A stretch of DNA of 64,000 bases from Lichina pygmaea. Lineage: Eukaryota; Ascomycota; Lichinomycetes; Lichinales; Lichinaceae. Below, piece by piece: positions 43,266-53,944 of this stretch. The position numbers and the translations under genes are program-made. The number at the start of each line of letters is the position of its first letter. The stretch's first letter is position 1. The notes under the pieces are model-generated. The model worked only from the letters and a program-made list of their open reading frames with translations, did no database searches and was not told the DNA's origin. The stretch spans positions 1,736,001 through 1,800,000 of the forward strand of contig OY730173.1 of the NCBI GenBank assembly GCA_963422465.1. The letters run 5' to 3'.

Positions 43266-43940
43266 TTTGTTGAGGTCAAATAACTACTAACCAGGCTAGT
43301 TCAAAGAAAGAACTACAAAAGCTCTTTACTAAAGAGTGGGAAGGCCAATGGGAAGAGAAGAAGAGAAGAAGCTATCCAGGCTCGCAGACTTTCTGTCAAA
43401 AGCCACACAAAAACAATCTGAAGCTCTACAAAGAGTTACAGAAAGCTGAGGCAAGTCTGTTACTGCAAATCAGGACTGGAAGAATTGGTCTGGCAAGTTT
43501 TCTTTTCAGAGCTGGAGTTCCTGACTTCCCTACCCCACTATGTGTGTGTGGCCAAGCAGAAGAAACTGCAAAACATATCACCTCTTCATGCTCTCTTTAT
43601 TCAAGACAAAGACAACAAGTCTCTTTTAATCCCCAAGACTTCACCACTATTATTTCAAACCCAGAGCTACTACAGAAGTTCTTGTACTGGTTTATGTCTT
43701 TGAAAAGACTAAACCAGTTTAATCTAGCTTTCAAACTCCACTATTCCCAATCCAATACCTAGATTCTCTTCTCTTACCAGAAACTTCAAGATTTCTTTTG
43801 TTACATTCCCTAGTCACACCCTGCCTTCAGTTTTTATCCCTTCAAAGGTTTTCTGAAGGAGTTCACTATTAGCTAGAAGATCTGCATGGCTGTAAAGCTA
43901 CTACCAGTGTAAGAATCAAATAAAATAAAATAAAAATAAT
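43266..43940 (+). mobile_element. LINE 3' end, probably the far end of L-b
   Basis: Plus-strand sequence matching the last 0.67 kb of the LINE (reverse complement of about 31,430-32,081). It covers the last ORF2 part with the C-x-C-x8-H-x4-C finger (near 43,540-43,600), the ORF2 stop and a 3'UTR, and ends in an AAAAT-type tail at about 43,915-43,940. Orientation, family and length fit as the missing end of L-b, which breaks off at 13,886 about 0.18 kb upstream of where this segment starts. An independent 5'-truncated insertion is the alternative. Confidence 0.75.
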
Positions 43941-44480
43941 ATCTCCTGAGGGTAGTTTTCTGGCTGCTCTTATTTCTTTTTGGCAGAAGAGTGGTGTTTT
44001 CTTCTTGAGAGCTTCCATAAGCTGGGCTGGTTTTCTGTTTGGTAGCTGGCCAGTCTGAGTTCCAGGTCTGATAGTGATTTCACTGTGGATTCTGGTTGGA
44101 ACAGGGATTTCCTGTCCTACTGTTTTCTGGGCTGCCTGGGCATATGTTGGCTTGGTGTTTTGTTTTTGGACTTGTTTCTCAATGCTGTCCAGTCTCTCAA
44201 GTATCTTCTGGAGACTCTGGGAGTTAGGTGAGTGAGTAGAGACATCTTTGTCCAGAGCTTCTGCCACTTTGGACAGAATACTATCCCATGCTTTTTTGAT
44301 GTGTTGGGGAGCTTTTGTGTGGATAAGCCATTCTTCCACTAGCTGGGGAGGTGTCAGCCCCTTCTCTTCTTCTTTTTCTTGAGTCTGGGATTGGTCTGTC
44401 AGGGAGTTAGCTACTGGGGGTTGCTGGGAGCTTGGAGAAGGCTGGTTTTCTTTCTTTTTCTCTGGTTTTTTCTTTGACAT
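43941..44480 (-). pseudogene. LINE L-d ORF1, N-terminal fragment
   Basis: About 180 codons starting MSKKKPEKKKENQ. Contains a Ser/Gln/Pro-rich linker, a coiled segment (LERLDSIEKQVQKQ) followed by NTKPTYAQAAQK, and ends in AARKLPSGDI. It aligns with L-c ORF1 in overall plan but with well under half identical residues. Truncated before the zinc knuckles. Confidence 0.78.
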
Positions 44481-45160
44481 TATGTGATTTTGGGTGTCTT
44501 CCAGCAGTTCTTTTTGGCTGGGATTGGTGAGGCTCTTTTGGAGGCTTCTTCCAGTTGTTCGCAAAGGGTCACCTGGTTCCTAGCAGTAGTTGCACAATCC
44601 TGGGACCACTCCCCAAGACTGTACTTTCCTGGGCAGTCTTTTCCAACTAGACTCTAGGGAAATCTGGTTGTATTAACTCAAGCTAGGGACCACACCCCCT
44701 GCCTGAGCTTTCCTAGAGTTTTTCAACTCTACCAGCACTAGAGGCAAGCTCTAAACTATTCCTCTTATCCTGGGAGCCCTGATCTCCTTGTTGGTGGGTG
44801 TTTCTCACTTTTAGAAGAGGTTTCGTGTTTTATCTCTGATAGACTGGGAGTGCTGGCTCAATCCTGAGTTTTAGTCTCAGGGCTGATTGTTCCAAGGTAG
44901 GTAGGGCTTTGCCCAGTCCTTCAGAATACCTCTGGTCCCTCTCACTCTTGTTGTGGCTGGGTGGTTGGTAGTTGAAGCAAGAAGACGTGAGTTCTGGGAT
45001 CACAACTTTTGACCAATAGGCCTGATTCGGAAAAGTGATGGGTTTTCACTCTTGGGAAGTGGGTGGTTTCAGCAAGCTTCGCGACTGGTTTCCAGGACTT
45101 ATGACCAAATGATTGTCAAAAGTGATGGTCCTTTGACGATGTGGTACTGGGAAGGGTTTT
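43941..45160 (-). mobile_element. LINE L-d: 5' part of a related LINE subfamily, minus strand
   Basis: A different subfamily: 5' end near 45,160 (AACCCTTCCCAGTACCAC, close to the L-b 5' end), a leader of about 680 bp, then ORF1 from ATG 44,480. The element is cut after the 'ARKLPSGDI' block at 43,941, where the tail of the plus-strand LINE arrives. Its remaining 3' part is not found in the window. Confidence 0.8.
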
Positions 45161-45169
45161 TTGCTACCC

Positions 45170-45494
45170 CAGAACTCGAGCCTAACTGATTCGGTAACCT
45201 TGACCTGACTTGGCTTGAGACTTGAGACTTGGATTGATGTACAAGACGAAAGACAAGAAAGGAAAAGAGAAAAGAAGAAGAGAAGAAGCTGGGGGAGCAG
45301 GAGAAGTTCTTATAGGCAGGGGATACGGCGGAGCAAACAGGCAACAGTGCAGATGGAACTTCCCGGCAAGGTGCGTGACTCGTGCCAGATATGCAACGAG
45401 GCAATGGCAGAGCAAACAGGCAACAGTGCAGATGGAACTTCCCGGCAAGGTGCGTGACTTGTGCCAGATATGCAACTGGGCCAGAACCGTGACA
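45170..45494 (-). repeat. Gypsy-C LTR, minus strand, truncated at one end
   Basis: Matches the LTRs at 1,366-1,632 and 2,404-2,716 in reverse orientation, ending CCGTGACA at 45,494. The other end is cut by L-d. It holds a tandem duplication of about 65 bp (45,340-45,470). It marks the right edge of the retroelement island. Confidence 0.8.
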
Positions 45495-46506
45495 GTCACT
45501 TCCCTCTAGAAGATCCTTGATATATTAGCTGCTGGGGACTCTGCTAGAAGAGGGGTGTATGATAAGAACTTCTCTCAACTACTCCAGAAGTGCTCTGTCA
45601 GATATCTAGACTTTATATCCACCAGCTACAGAGCTGGCTTCAGACTGTAGTGTACACAGTAGACATCTGTCAGGTGGTTTTCATCTCCCAGGTTTGGTCG
45701 CAGTTCTTTGTTCTGCTGACATTACTTCACAGAGGTGTTTGGGTGTCTGTGTGACACCTCCAGTGGCCTGTCACTCCGCTAGTGCCAGCAGCTTGACTGG
45801 TGACTTAATTAGCTCTCAGTGCAGTGATAGCAAGTAGCTTGGGAGACTGCCTACAATCACTACCTCGATGTTCCCAGCCCACACCACGTGGAGGTTTGAG
45901 TTGTCACAGGCCAGGCATGGGAGATACTCCTATAGACTGATTGATTGAAGTCTTCCGCTATTCTAAAGCTAGCTAACTAGATTATACTAGGAGTAGCAAT
46001 AGTAATTTGAAAGGATAAAACTGTACTGCTATAGACAGACCTTTGATGAGTGATTAGATACTGCCTCTGTAGCTGTCGCTGGCGTTGATATCGACATTGA
46101 TGCTGATGCTGAAGCTGATGCTGACACTGATGCTGACATTGACATTGACATTGACACTGATGTTGAAGCTCATGACAAAGATGTCGCTGACACTGATGTC
46201 CATGAAGAAAGGGCTGGAACCGACAGTCGAGCTTTGGTTGGAGGAGCTTGAGAGACGTTGTCAGAGGGCTGCGGAAGGAGTTGCGGTAGCTAAGCACACT
46301 GCCATACTCTACTGTAGGTACACACACGCAGTCGTGATCAAGACGCCGATGACGAGTTGACTCCGGCAAAAAGGGTCTCGCTTGTTGTCTGCTAGTTCCA
46401 CGAGATAAAGGGTGGATGGCTGTGAGGATAGTGGCCCAAAAGGCCTTTTGACATGGGATGGGATGGAGTGAGACGACATGAGATGAGAGGAGTTGGAAGA
46501 ATTGCC
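45495..46506. other. Border region without a recognised gene
   Basis: About 1 kb between the retroelement island and the 3' end of LOS1. I see no convincing ORF or RNA gene. It contains the GATGCT/GACATT repeat at 46,083-46,178 and AT-rich DNA around 45,960-46,030. Some of 45,500-45,660 might be an eroded repeat, but I could not assign it. Confidence 0.6.
46083..46178. repeat. Imperfect hexamer microsatellite (GATGCT/GACATT)
   Basis: About 16 imperfect units of the form GATGCT, GAAGCT, GACACT, GACATT. Open frames across it are low-complexity and not believable as proteins. Confidence 0.8.
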
Positions 46507-49500
46507 TCAGCCGCTGTCGCGCTGGATGAATCGCTGGGCACGATGAGAAGAACAAAGATTAGTCAGTGTGCTCGAGAGACGAGGATGTGTGTGGATGTCG
46601 CAAAGGACCGACTTACCAGAAAAAACTGCCTAAAAGCCTTCAGGTCGTTGTTCTGCAGCGCCCGCAGGTACTCGTCCGCGGCGTCGTTGCCGAGCTGCAT
46701 GCCGGGAAAGTACATGTCGCGCAGGTACGCGACGTAGTCCTGGCCCGTCTTGTCGAAGATGGTCTTCTGCACCGTCGCGATCTCGAGCACGACCTGCCTC
46801 GTCTGTGCGTCGCGCGGGTTGAAGGCCGGGTTCGTCGGAAGCGCCCACGACACCGCCGTGAACCGCTCGATCATGAAGCGGTTGAAGCCTGGGATGACGG
46901 CCGACACCGACGTAGCATCGGCGCCGCCGCCGCCGACCGCGACGGGAAAGGTCACCTGCACGGGAGAAGTAGCTGGCTCCGCCCGAGATCCGCCCCATCG
47001 ATTGACCATCTCGTTGAGGGCGCCAAAAGCCATCCGAGCCGTTGGCATGTCCGAGGCGTCCTTCGCCAAGACCTCGATCGACGCGATGAGCGACTCGAGG
47101 TTACCCCGGTTTGCTGAGATCGCCTTAGCCCGGGTCCACGAAACATCTCGACGGCAAATGCTCCTCACCTTCGCTCAAGAAAACAGAAGCTGTATCGTTC
47201 TGGAAGATGACGAGGATGAGATTGAGATACTCGCGCCGCAGCTCGGCGAGCTCGATCGCGTCGTCGGTGCCGCCGGTGGGCTCGGACATGTGCGAGAAGA
47301 TGCGCTGGAGCAGCGGCGTCAGCAACACATCCAGAATGCTGGCCATCTCTAGCTTGAAGCGGAAGATGATCTGCTCGAGCAGCCGAATGAACGTCGTCAT
47401 CTCGTCTCTGCTCGAGCTCTCGGACAGGAGCCCTTCGATCAGGCGGGGTAGCTGAGGCAAGATGCGAGCACCGACAAGCTCCAGCATCCGAGAGAAGGAG
47501 AACCGGGATGCTGTTCTGATGACGGCCGAGGCGCGAAGGGTCTCGAGCGTAGACAGGATTGCCTCGGCGATCCTCTCAAACTCGTCCCCGATCTCCTTGG
47601 CCGCGACGGCGGTAGTCGTGTTGGGGTCGGGTCTGCTATCCGAGTAGCCCTTGGCCAACGTCCCAAGGGCCATCATGCAATGATGGATCTGGAGCTCGGC
47701 CCTCTCGGTCCCGTCGGACGGCGGCAGTTGGTTCTCAATGCTCACCAAGAGCGGGTCGGCCACGGCCCTGGCGACCAGGGCCTGCATCTCGACGGGCACG
47801 GACGTGGTCGAGGCAACGCAGCCGATAGCTTCGAACAAGTAGAGTTGGCTGTTGAAAGTGGTGTCCGAAGACTTCTCGCTGTCGCTGGTTGTCACGATGT
47901 CGTCGTCCACGTCGCGCTTGGGCGTTTCGACCTTGACCTCCAGCAAATCACCCACTGCTTGGATCACCGTCTCGGCGACGTTGCCCAACTGGCCTCGAAG
48001 ATGCTTCACGAGTTTGAAGAACAGGTACCATGACCTTGTTCGAACCCGAGGATGCTCGTGATGGACGAGCCGCACAAAGTGATCCAGGGTCGGCCCAGTG
48101 AAGTTGGGATGCAGATCGAAGAAGGCGCAGTATCTGACGCATATCTCCATGTACTGTAGCTGCACTGCCGGGTGCGGGAAGGCGGCGACCCCTGACCATG
48201 GTGAGTGGGCGGCAAAGGTCCAGAGAGACGCGGCAGGGGCATACCAGACTGGACCAGCTTTCCCATCAGCTGGGTCAGGGTCTCGGCGGCAGGGCTTGTA
48301 GGCAGACCCTTGGAATACAGACCCCCGTTCTTGACTGCCAACTCTCCGAAGAGATACATTTCGTGGAGTGCTAGGTCGAGGCTTCTCCAATTCGTTTGGC
48401 CCCCGCTCTCTCGGTACGCGTCAAAGATGGACGACACGGCGTCTTCGATGATCGTCACGTATAGTTTCTCATCCACAGCCGCGACAGCTTGTTGCAGGAC
48501 TTGAAGTCGTTTCCGCAGCTCCTGGAATTCCGCTTCGTCGGTCTGTTCGTCTTCGGTGACCCACAAAGCCGTGTCGTCGTACTTCATCTTGCCAACAATG
48601 GCCACGAGGATGACGGGCAGCATGGCCGAGTGTTTTGCGGGCAGTTCACCCTTGACTCTGAGCTCTTTGCGGAAGAAGGCCAGAAGATCACCAACACAAG
48701 GCAGGACGGTCGAGCACACCTCGTCGTATTCATCAGAGAAGAGCCTCAGAACCCAAGGAACAAACGATTGAAGCAGCTCTTCCGCTTGCGCTCGCTTGTC
48801 GTCCTTGAGGGAATCGGAATCCAGTGCCCTGACGATCTCGGACGCAGCCACGTTGACCAGCTTCGCTACCACTTCGGCCCAATCAGTATCATAGTTCTTG
48901 ACGGGTTGAGACTTCTGCAAAGAAGGGCTAGCGATGAGCTGAGCAACGATACTCCCGAGATTGATAAACATCACCATCTCGATCTTGTCTGGTGGTTTCA
49001 TCTTCTTGGCGACGATCTCCGTGAGGGTTTCGACTGCCGCTCTCGGCATCGTGTCTCCACCGTCAGCACGCCCAGTCTCTGGTCGCCCCAGCAGTTCGAA
49101 CAGAGGACCCAGGAGCTGTTCGTTCACGACCAGCGAGATGTCGATCCAGCTGACCCAGCGCGAAATGACCATTAGGCAGAGGTCGGTACACTCTCTATCC
49201 AGCGCTCGCCATTGCGACAGCACCTCTTGCCAAGAAACCGCAATCTCCTGCGCATCTCTCTGCCTGACGATGTCTTTCAGCTCGTTGCTCTTCTTCTGCT
49301 GCTCGTTCGTCCGCGGAACCATCATGTCTGCAATCTCGTCGTGCACCGAGCCCAGAATGCGCAAGTAAAACACCAATCCAGGAGCGTTGCCTCCTACGGG
49401 CATCCCTTGTCCGGACCTAGCCAGTTCTCGGAAGTCGTTGAAGTATCCTTCCCAGGCCTGGGCGTACATTGAAACGAACAGAATCGTTATGGTCTGGATC

Positions 49501-49919
49501 AGCTTGTTTCGTATGCCCGGTGCCTCGGCATCACTGCTGTCACGTTCAGGGCCGTAGACCCGACGAACGTAAGCAAGTAGAGCGTCCTTGAGGAAAACCA
49601 TGCTTTGCGAGTCCAGCAGTTGGCCTTGGATCGCATGGTTGATGACCTCGAGGGCCACATGTCGAACCACTTCGGAAGCCCTGGGTGACCTGCTGAACAG
49701 CTCGAGGCATACCTGCCAGGCCCTCGGATCGAGACGGAGTTGCTCCAGAAACTGGAACGCCTGGCCTTTGAGAGCGGCGTCCGAGCCCGGGTCCCAAGCG
49801 ATATCGACTGCATTCTCGATCTGTCCGGCTCCTGCGGTCAGCTCCGAGTCGGTGCCAAGGCCACGTCTGTCGAAGTTATACAACTCAAGATCAGCGATGG
49901 CACATACCTGAGCCTCCAT
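46507..49919 (-). CDS. LOS1: Exportin-T (tRNA exportin), five exons, about 1,044 aa
   Basis: Karyopherin of the importin-beta superfamily that exports mature tRNA with Ran-GTP through nuclear pores. Gene model: exons 49,919-49,908, 49,820-48,245, 48,191-47,169, 47,113-46,617 and 46,533-46,507. All four introns (87, 53, 55 and 83 bp) have GT...AG ends and keep frame. The splices restore conserved joins: MEAQ+IENAVDIAW at the N terminus, VQSG+VAAFPHPAVQLQYMEICVRY, SEANRGNLESLIASIE, and the C terminus FRQFFLRFIQR. The first coding exon is only 12 nt and intron 1 is 87 nt (a multiple of three), so an uncorrected prediction would add 29 false residues. The protein is made of HEAT-like helical repeats; the exportin-1-like region lies in the first quarter. 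The length of about 1,044 residues is usual for fungal Los1. Read from family knowledge; certainty is high. Confidence 0.93.
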
Positions 49920-50641
49920 ACCAGCAGACGATGATACTAGACTACCGGACGGTCTACGCTGGTGCTGAGACTTGGCACGGTAGGAAACACGTACTATCGG
50001 CTGTACATGGGGGGAAGATGTGTGGCCGAGGTCGTGTTGCAGTTGTTTATTTTTTGCTCCACAATGATTTTATTTGTCTATTTCACAGGTCACTGGTACT
50101 TGGCTGGAATGTGCCAAAGGTGTGCAGCGTAGTTCAACTCATATGACGACTTGCTCTAACATGTCCAGAGCCCCTCTAAGTTGATTGATGACTCCGGTTG
50201 AAGGGAGTGATGTCACGTGCCAAGCCAAGACCCCTATCATAGCGCCAATGCGTAGCCTCTGCTAGGCGTTGTTCCTAGTGTAAGAACACTGACATGCAGG
50301 CACGGCAGGGTACTGACTGGCCTGACTTGTAGTGGACATGGCGGTTCTGTCTGGGCCTAATCGCCAGACTCAACTATCTAGTGTCACGACGAGGAATGAG
50401 GCGCTGAAAATGACTCCAAATGTCCGTGCGGAGATACCACTGTTCGAAAATGCCCGCTTGAACAGTAATCGATCTGCTGCCTACCACCACCAGCCACTGC
50501 GTCCACGCATCTGCGCCGGTCGTATCCGTGACCGGAAACAGATTTCACTGGGTATCGTACAAGCCAAGAGTGTTCGCCTCGGAGATGGTATCACATTCCT
50601 GTCCATAATTTCTGTGGTCTTGAGACCGACCGCCGAACTGC
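49920..50641. other. Upstream region of LOS1 and 3' region of the transporter gene
   Basis: 722 bp with no convincing ORF. It should hold the LOS1 promoter and 5'UTR (minus strand) and the terminator of the transporter gene. Pyrimidine- and T-rich DNA lies around 50,040-50,080. No motif stood out. Confidence 0.6.
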
Positions 50642-51987
50642 TTAGGGAGGGGGACTGCTTCTCCGTGATCTGTCCGGGTCGATGAACTCGTCGGAAAAGT
50701 GACTCGGTTGACGATCCTGGGGCACAAATCGAACCTTGACGCGCCTGACGCCACGGACTGCGGCACCCACTTCGTCTCGGACGGCCTGCTCCAGGGAAAA
50801 GGCTTTGTCGAGCGAGCAGTCGCTGGGGATGGCGATGGCAACATCCATCAGGTAATTCTGGCCAGACTTGGTCCCCTGAACGTCCGTGAGGGATATTTGG
50901 CCGTCAGCGGTGTTCGCGCCTTCGGTCGATTGAATCGCCTTTGCTGTAGCGATCCGAACCGCTGAACTGGTCTCCTCGTCTACCGTGCTGTCCGCTAGCT
51001 CAAGGAGAGCGGCGGCCGTGTTGGACCAGCCGGCCTTGATCACCATCATCGACACGATGAGGCTACCGACAGGATCCAACCAAGTTGCCCCGTCGAAGAC
51101 ATGGGCGCCACCAACGGCGACGAAGGCGACAAGTCCAGTCAAAGAGTCGACCCGATGATGGACCGCATTGGAGGCGAGCACGGACGATTTTTGGAGACGA
51201 GCGACCTTCATAGCTTGAGCACGAGTGCACGTCAGCAGACCGCTGACTTTCTGGCCGGAAGTGAAAGGCGGACGGTCTCACTTGCTCGATATAGCCACTC
51301 CTTCACGACGATCGTGCCTGCAGCCAACCAAGCGGCCTTGATGTCTGGTATCAGCTGTGCGGCAGCATGGCTATGACCGTGGCCGTGCGCATGAAGCGCA
51401 TGCTCGGCTGCCACGGCGGCGTCCAAGAAGAGCTGGGCGTAGAGGGTGTTGCAAGAGTTCATTGCCATCAACACACCCCCGCTGAGCAACAAGCCACTGA
51501 CTCCTAGTGATCCGAGGCCTTCAACCTTACCAAAACCTTGTGGGAATCGTGTCGTTGGCGGCTTGAGACTCCACGAGATGGTCGCCAGCGTCATGATATC
51601 CGAGACGAGATCCGTCAGGGCATGGAAAGCGTCCGCGACGAGCGCTTGCGAGTTGAAGACGTATCCACCGAAGCCTTTGACAACCGCCATCGCAATGTTC
51701 GTCATGAGACCAATCCGAGTTATCCGCACTCCAGGATCTCTACGGTCCTTGGAGGTGAGATAAGTCGAGTCATGGTGATGGTGCGAGTGGCCGGCGTGGG
51801 CCCGGCGCTGCGCTGCGATAGCCAGGATGGGCAGGGTCTTCGAAAAGCTGCCAAGCGGAGTGGTACGTAGACGATGGTGACGGATGTTGGGTGCAGAGGC
51901 AAAGACCGCGAGGAACGGGCGGCTGTTGATCGTCGCGCAAGTCACTCCAAAACAAATGCCAGCTTTTCCACTTGGGCCCAGCGGCAT
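50642..51987 (-). CDS. Cation diffusion facilitator, mitochondrial Mmt1/2-like, about 425 aa
   Basis: CDF-family metal transporter like yeast Mmt1/Mmt2, which move iron across the inner mitochondrial membrane. Exons 51,987-51,282 and 51,213-50,642, with a 68-bp GT-AG intron (51,214-51,281) that joins EWLYRA to TMKVARLQKSSVLASNA, a join conserved in this family. The N terminus is rich in Arg/Ser/Ala and has few acidic residues, as expected for mitochondrial import. It is followed by a His-rich stretch (HAGHSHHHH). Metal-site motifs are seen: DAFHALTDLVSD in helix 2 and HHRVDS in helix 5. A second His-rich loop (HAHGHGHSHA) precedes helix 4. I chose ATG 51,987 as the first Met in frame; a donor-like GTGAGC just upstream leaves room for an upstream exon. 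Confidence 0.88.
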
Positions 51988-52543
51988 GGCGCTCACCTGC
52001 AGGGGTTTCGGCTGACAGCTTGAGCCGCACGTATTTACGCCTGATTTGGCGCCGTTGGCGACCTTGAGATCCCGACAAAGTGAATACTGAGGCAGAAGAC
52101 TGTGGGCTGACGTTCATACTCCAGAAGTTGAAGTGGAGCTAATCTTCGACCAGAGGCGAATGAAAATCTTTTTACATTTCCATGGAATCTTTTTGTCGTG
52201 ACTCAGGGGCTGTCGACCCAGTAAAGCTAGACCTCGCTTAACGCGTGTATCGCGGATCTTGAGCGGATGTATCAATCGAGCGTTGTCACGTGGGATCTCA
52301 CGTGACTCCTCAGCAGCTATATAGATCGCCCTCTAGGAGCTGTAGTCTTAGTAGTCAATCCACATGTCCCAACCCCTTCGCGCCTAATAGCTGTTCAGCG
52401 TGCCGAGGTGCGACGGGATTTGTGTGGCAGCTCTTGCCGAGAGCAGAGTCACCTGCATTGCGGTACCTCGTCGGTACCTGTAAAATCACTCCACCACCTT
52501 CGACCGAGGGACGTCTTAAGTCTCGTCCGCTGGTGGCCATGTC
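51988..52543. promoter_or_regulatory. Divergent promoter region between the transporter and the sirtuin
   Basis: 556 bp between two divergently transcribed genes, both with likely mitochondrial products. It has no convincing ORF. A perfect CACGTG E-box-type hexamer occurs at about 52,288-52,293 and a second one at about 52,299-52,304, followed by a TATATAG-like stretch near 52,318. These are candidate sites only. Confidence 0.5.
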
Positions 52544-53791
52544 ATGCCAAAGACTCTGATGCGAATTCCCTACACGGGCCTTCTACCAAAACCTCGGATC
52601 ATCCCTCCAGATTGTACGGCGCTCCCGAACGCCGTCGCTGCTCTTGCGAGGTTTCTCGTTGGTGAAACCTCTGGCCGTGCCGCCGCCGCTTCCAGTCATG
52701 CGCGTTCTACCACAGTCGTCCTATCCGGAGCTGGCATCTCGGTGGCTTCTGGGCTAGCGGACTACAGAGGGGCAAACGGGACATATAGACAGAACCAGAG
52801 CTATCGTCCCATCTACTACACCGAGTTCGTGCACGGTCACGAAGCTAGAAAGAGATATTGGGCCAGGAGCTTCCTCGGCTGGACGATTCTGAACAATGCA
52901 CGGCCTAACGCTGCTCATCTGGCCATCGGCAGCTTGGGCAATATGGGCCTTGTCAATGATGTGGTCACGCAAAGTAAGCCTAGGCATCTCAGCCGTTGCA
53001 CTAAATCGCAGCTCTGATGATATGCTGCAGATGTAGATTCTTTCCATGCCATGGCGCACCCGAGTCTCAACACAATCGAACTACATGGATTTCTTCGATC
53101 CTTGGTGTGCTTGACCTGTGGCAATCATTTGGACCGCTCAATATTTCAAGAGTCTCTCTCCAAGCTGAATCCTGCGTGGTCCGCATTTCTTGCCAAGATT
53201 CTGGTCTCTGGGGCGTTGGACACCGAGAATCCCGCCGAGAGACGTGCAAGGGGGATGACGACCAATCCTGATGGCGACGTGGACGTTCCGGGCGCGCCGT
53301 ACTCGACTTTCCGCTATCCAGCCTGCCCCAGCTGCCTCAACAAGCCTCCTGTTCTCGCTGATGGAGCCCAGACGCGTGTGGAGGTGGACGACGAAGGTGC
53401 ATGGCTGGAAGGTAGCACGGCGGGAATCCTGAAACCTGCCGTGATCATGTTTGGAGAGAGCATCTCAGAGGAAGTCAAGGTGGCCGCCGAGAATGCTATC
53501 GATGAAGCCAGCCGTATCTTGGTCGTAGGTAGTTCATTGGCTACCTATTCGGCGTGGAGATTGGTCCGGCGTGCAAAGGAGAGGAGGATGCCCATCGGCA
53601 TTCTGAACCTGGGTGGGGTGCGGGGCGAGGAGGAATTCTTCAAGGATCTGGAGGGACACGAAGCGGTTCGGTTGGAGCTATCCGTTGAAGAGCTTCTTCC
53701 TGCTGTCGTTGAGCACCTCCGAGATGAAGGCCGTCAGGAAGCAGACCTTGGTATGTTTTACAGCTCAGCTGAAAGCTGGCGTAAATTATAG
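52544..53791 (+). CDS. Sirtuin, SIRT4-like (class II) NAD-dependent deacylase, about 396 aa
   Basis: A Sir2-family NAD-dependent protein deacylase or ADP-ribosyltransferase, closest in motif style to the mitochondrial SIRT4 group. Exons 52,544-52,973 and 53,031-53,791; the 57-bp GT-AG intron restores the invariant TQNVDSFH motif. Seen in order: GAGISVASGLADYRG (NAD site, about residue 60), the NVDSFH block (about 144-149), catalytic His in ELHG (about 162), zinc cysteines CLTCG and CPSC, the FGESI block, and VVGSSLATYSAW (NAD pocket). An in-frame ATG at 52,559 (MRIPYT) may be the true start. A GTATGT near 53,748 could be an unused or real donor, so the last 15 residues are less sure. It is divergent to the mitochondrial transporter. 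Confidence 0.9.
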
Positions 53792-53944
53792 TATCACATG
53801 ACAAATCTTCTTGTGGCATTCGGTGTTGGTAAATGAAATACGGTTTTCCTGCAGCTTGTAGGACCACATGAGATGGCTTAGTCATGACAACTTGGGCATC
53901 CAAAGACCCGAAGATTCGTCAAACAGGGAAAGTAACCGCTACTC

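Noticed and set aside
1-45494. CRISPR-like or bacterial repeat arrays
   Set aside because: The repeats are LTR-internal tandem units without unique spacers, in a eukaryotic setting.
46085-46555. ORFs with repeated Met-Leu-Thr-Leu or His-Gln-Cys units
   Set aside because: Translations of the GATGCT/GACATT microsatellite.
46563-46616. Read-through C terminus of LOS1 (VSRSF...)
   Set aside because: The GTAAGT donor at 46,616 and the acceptor at 46,534 give a conserved FIQR ending instead.
47680-49472. Plus-strand ORFs opposite LOS1
   Set aside because: Mirror frames of conserved exportin exons in GC-rich DNA.
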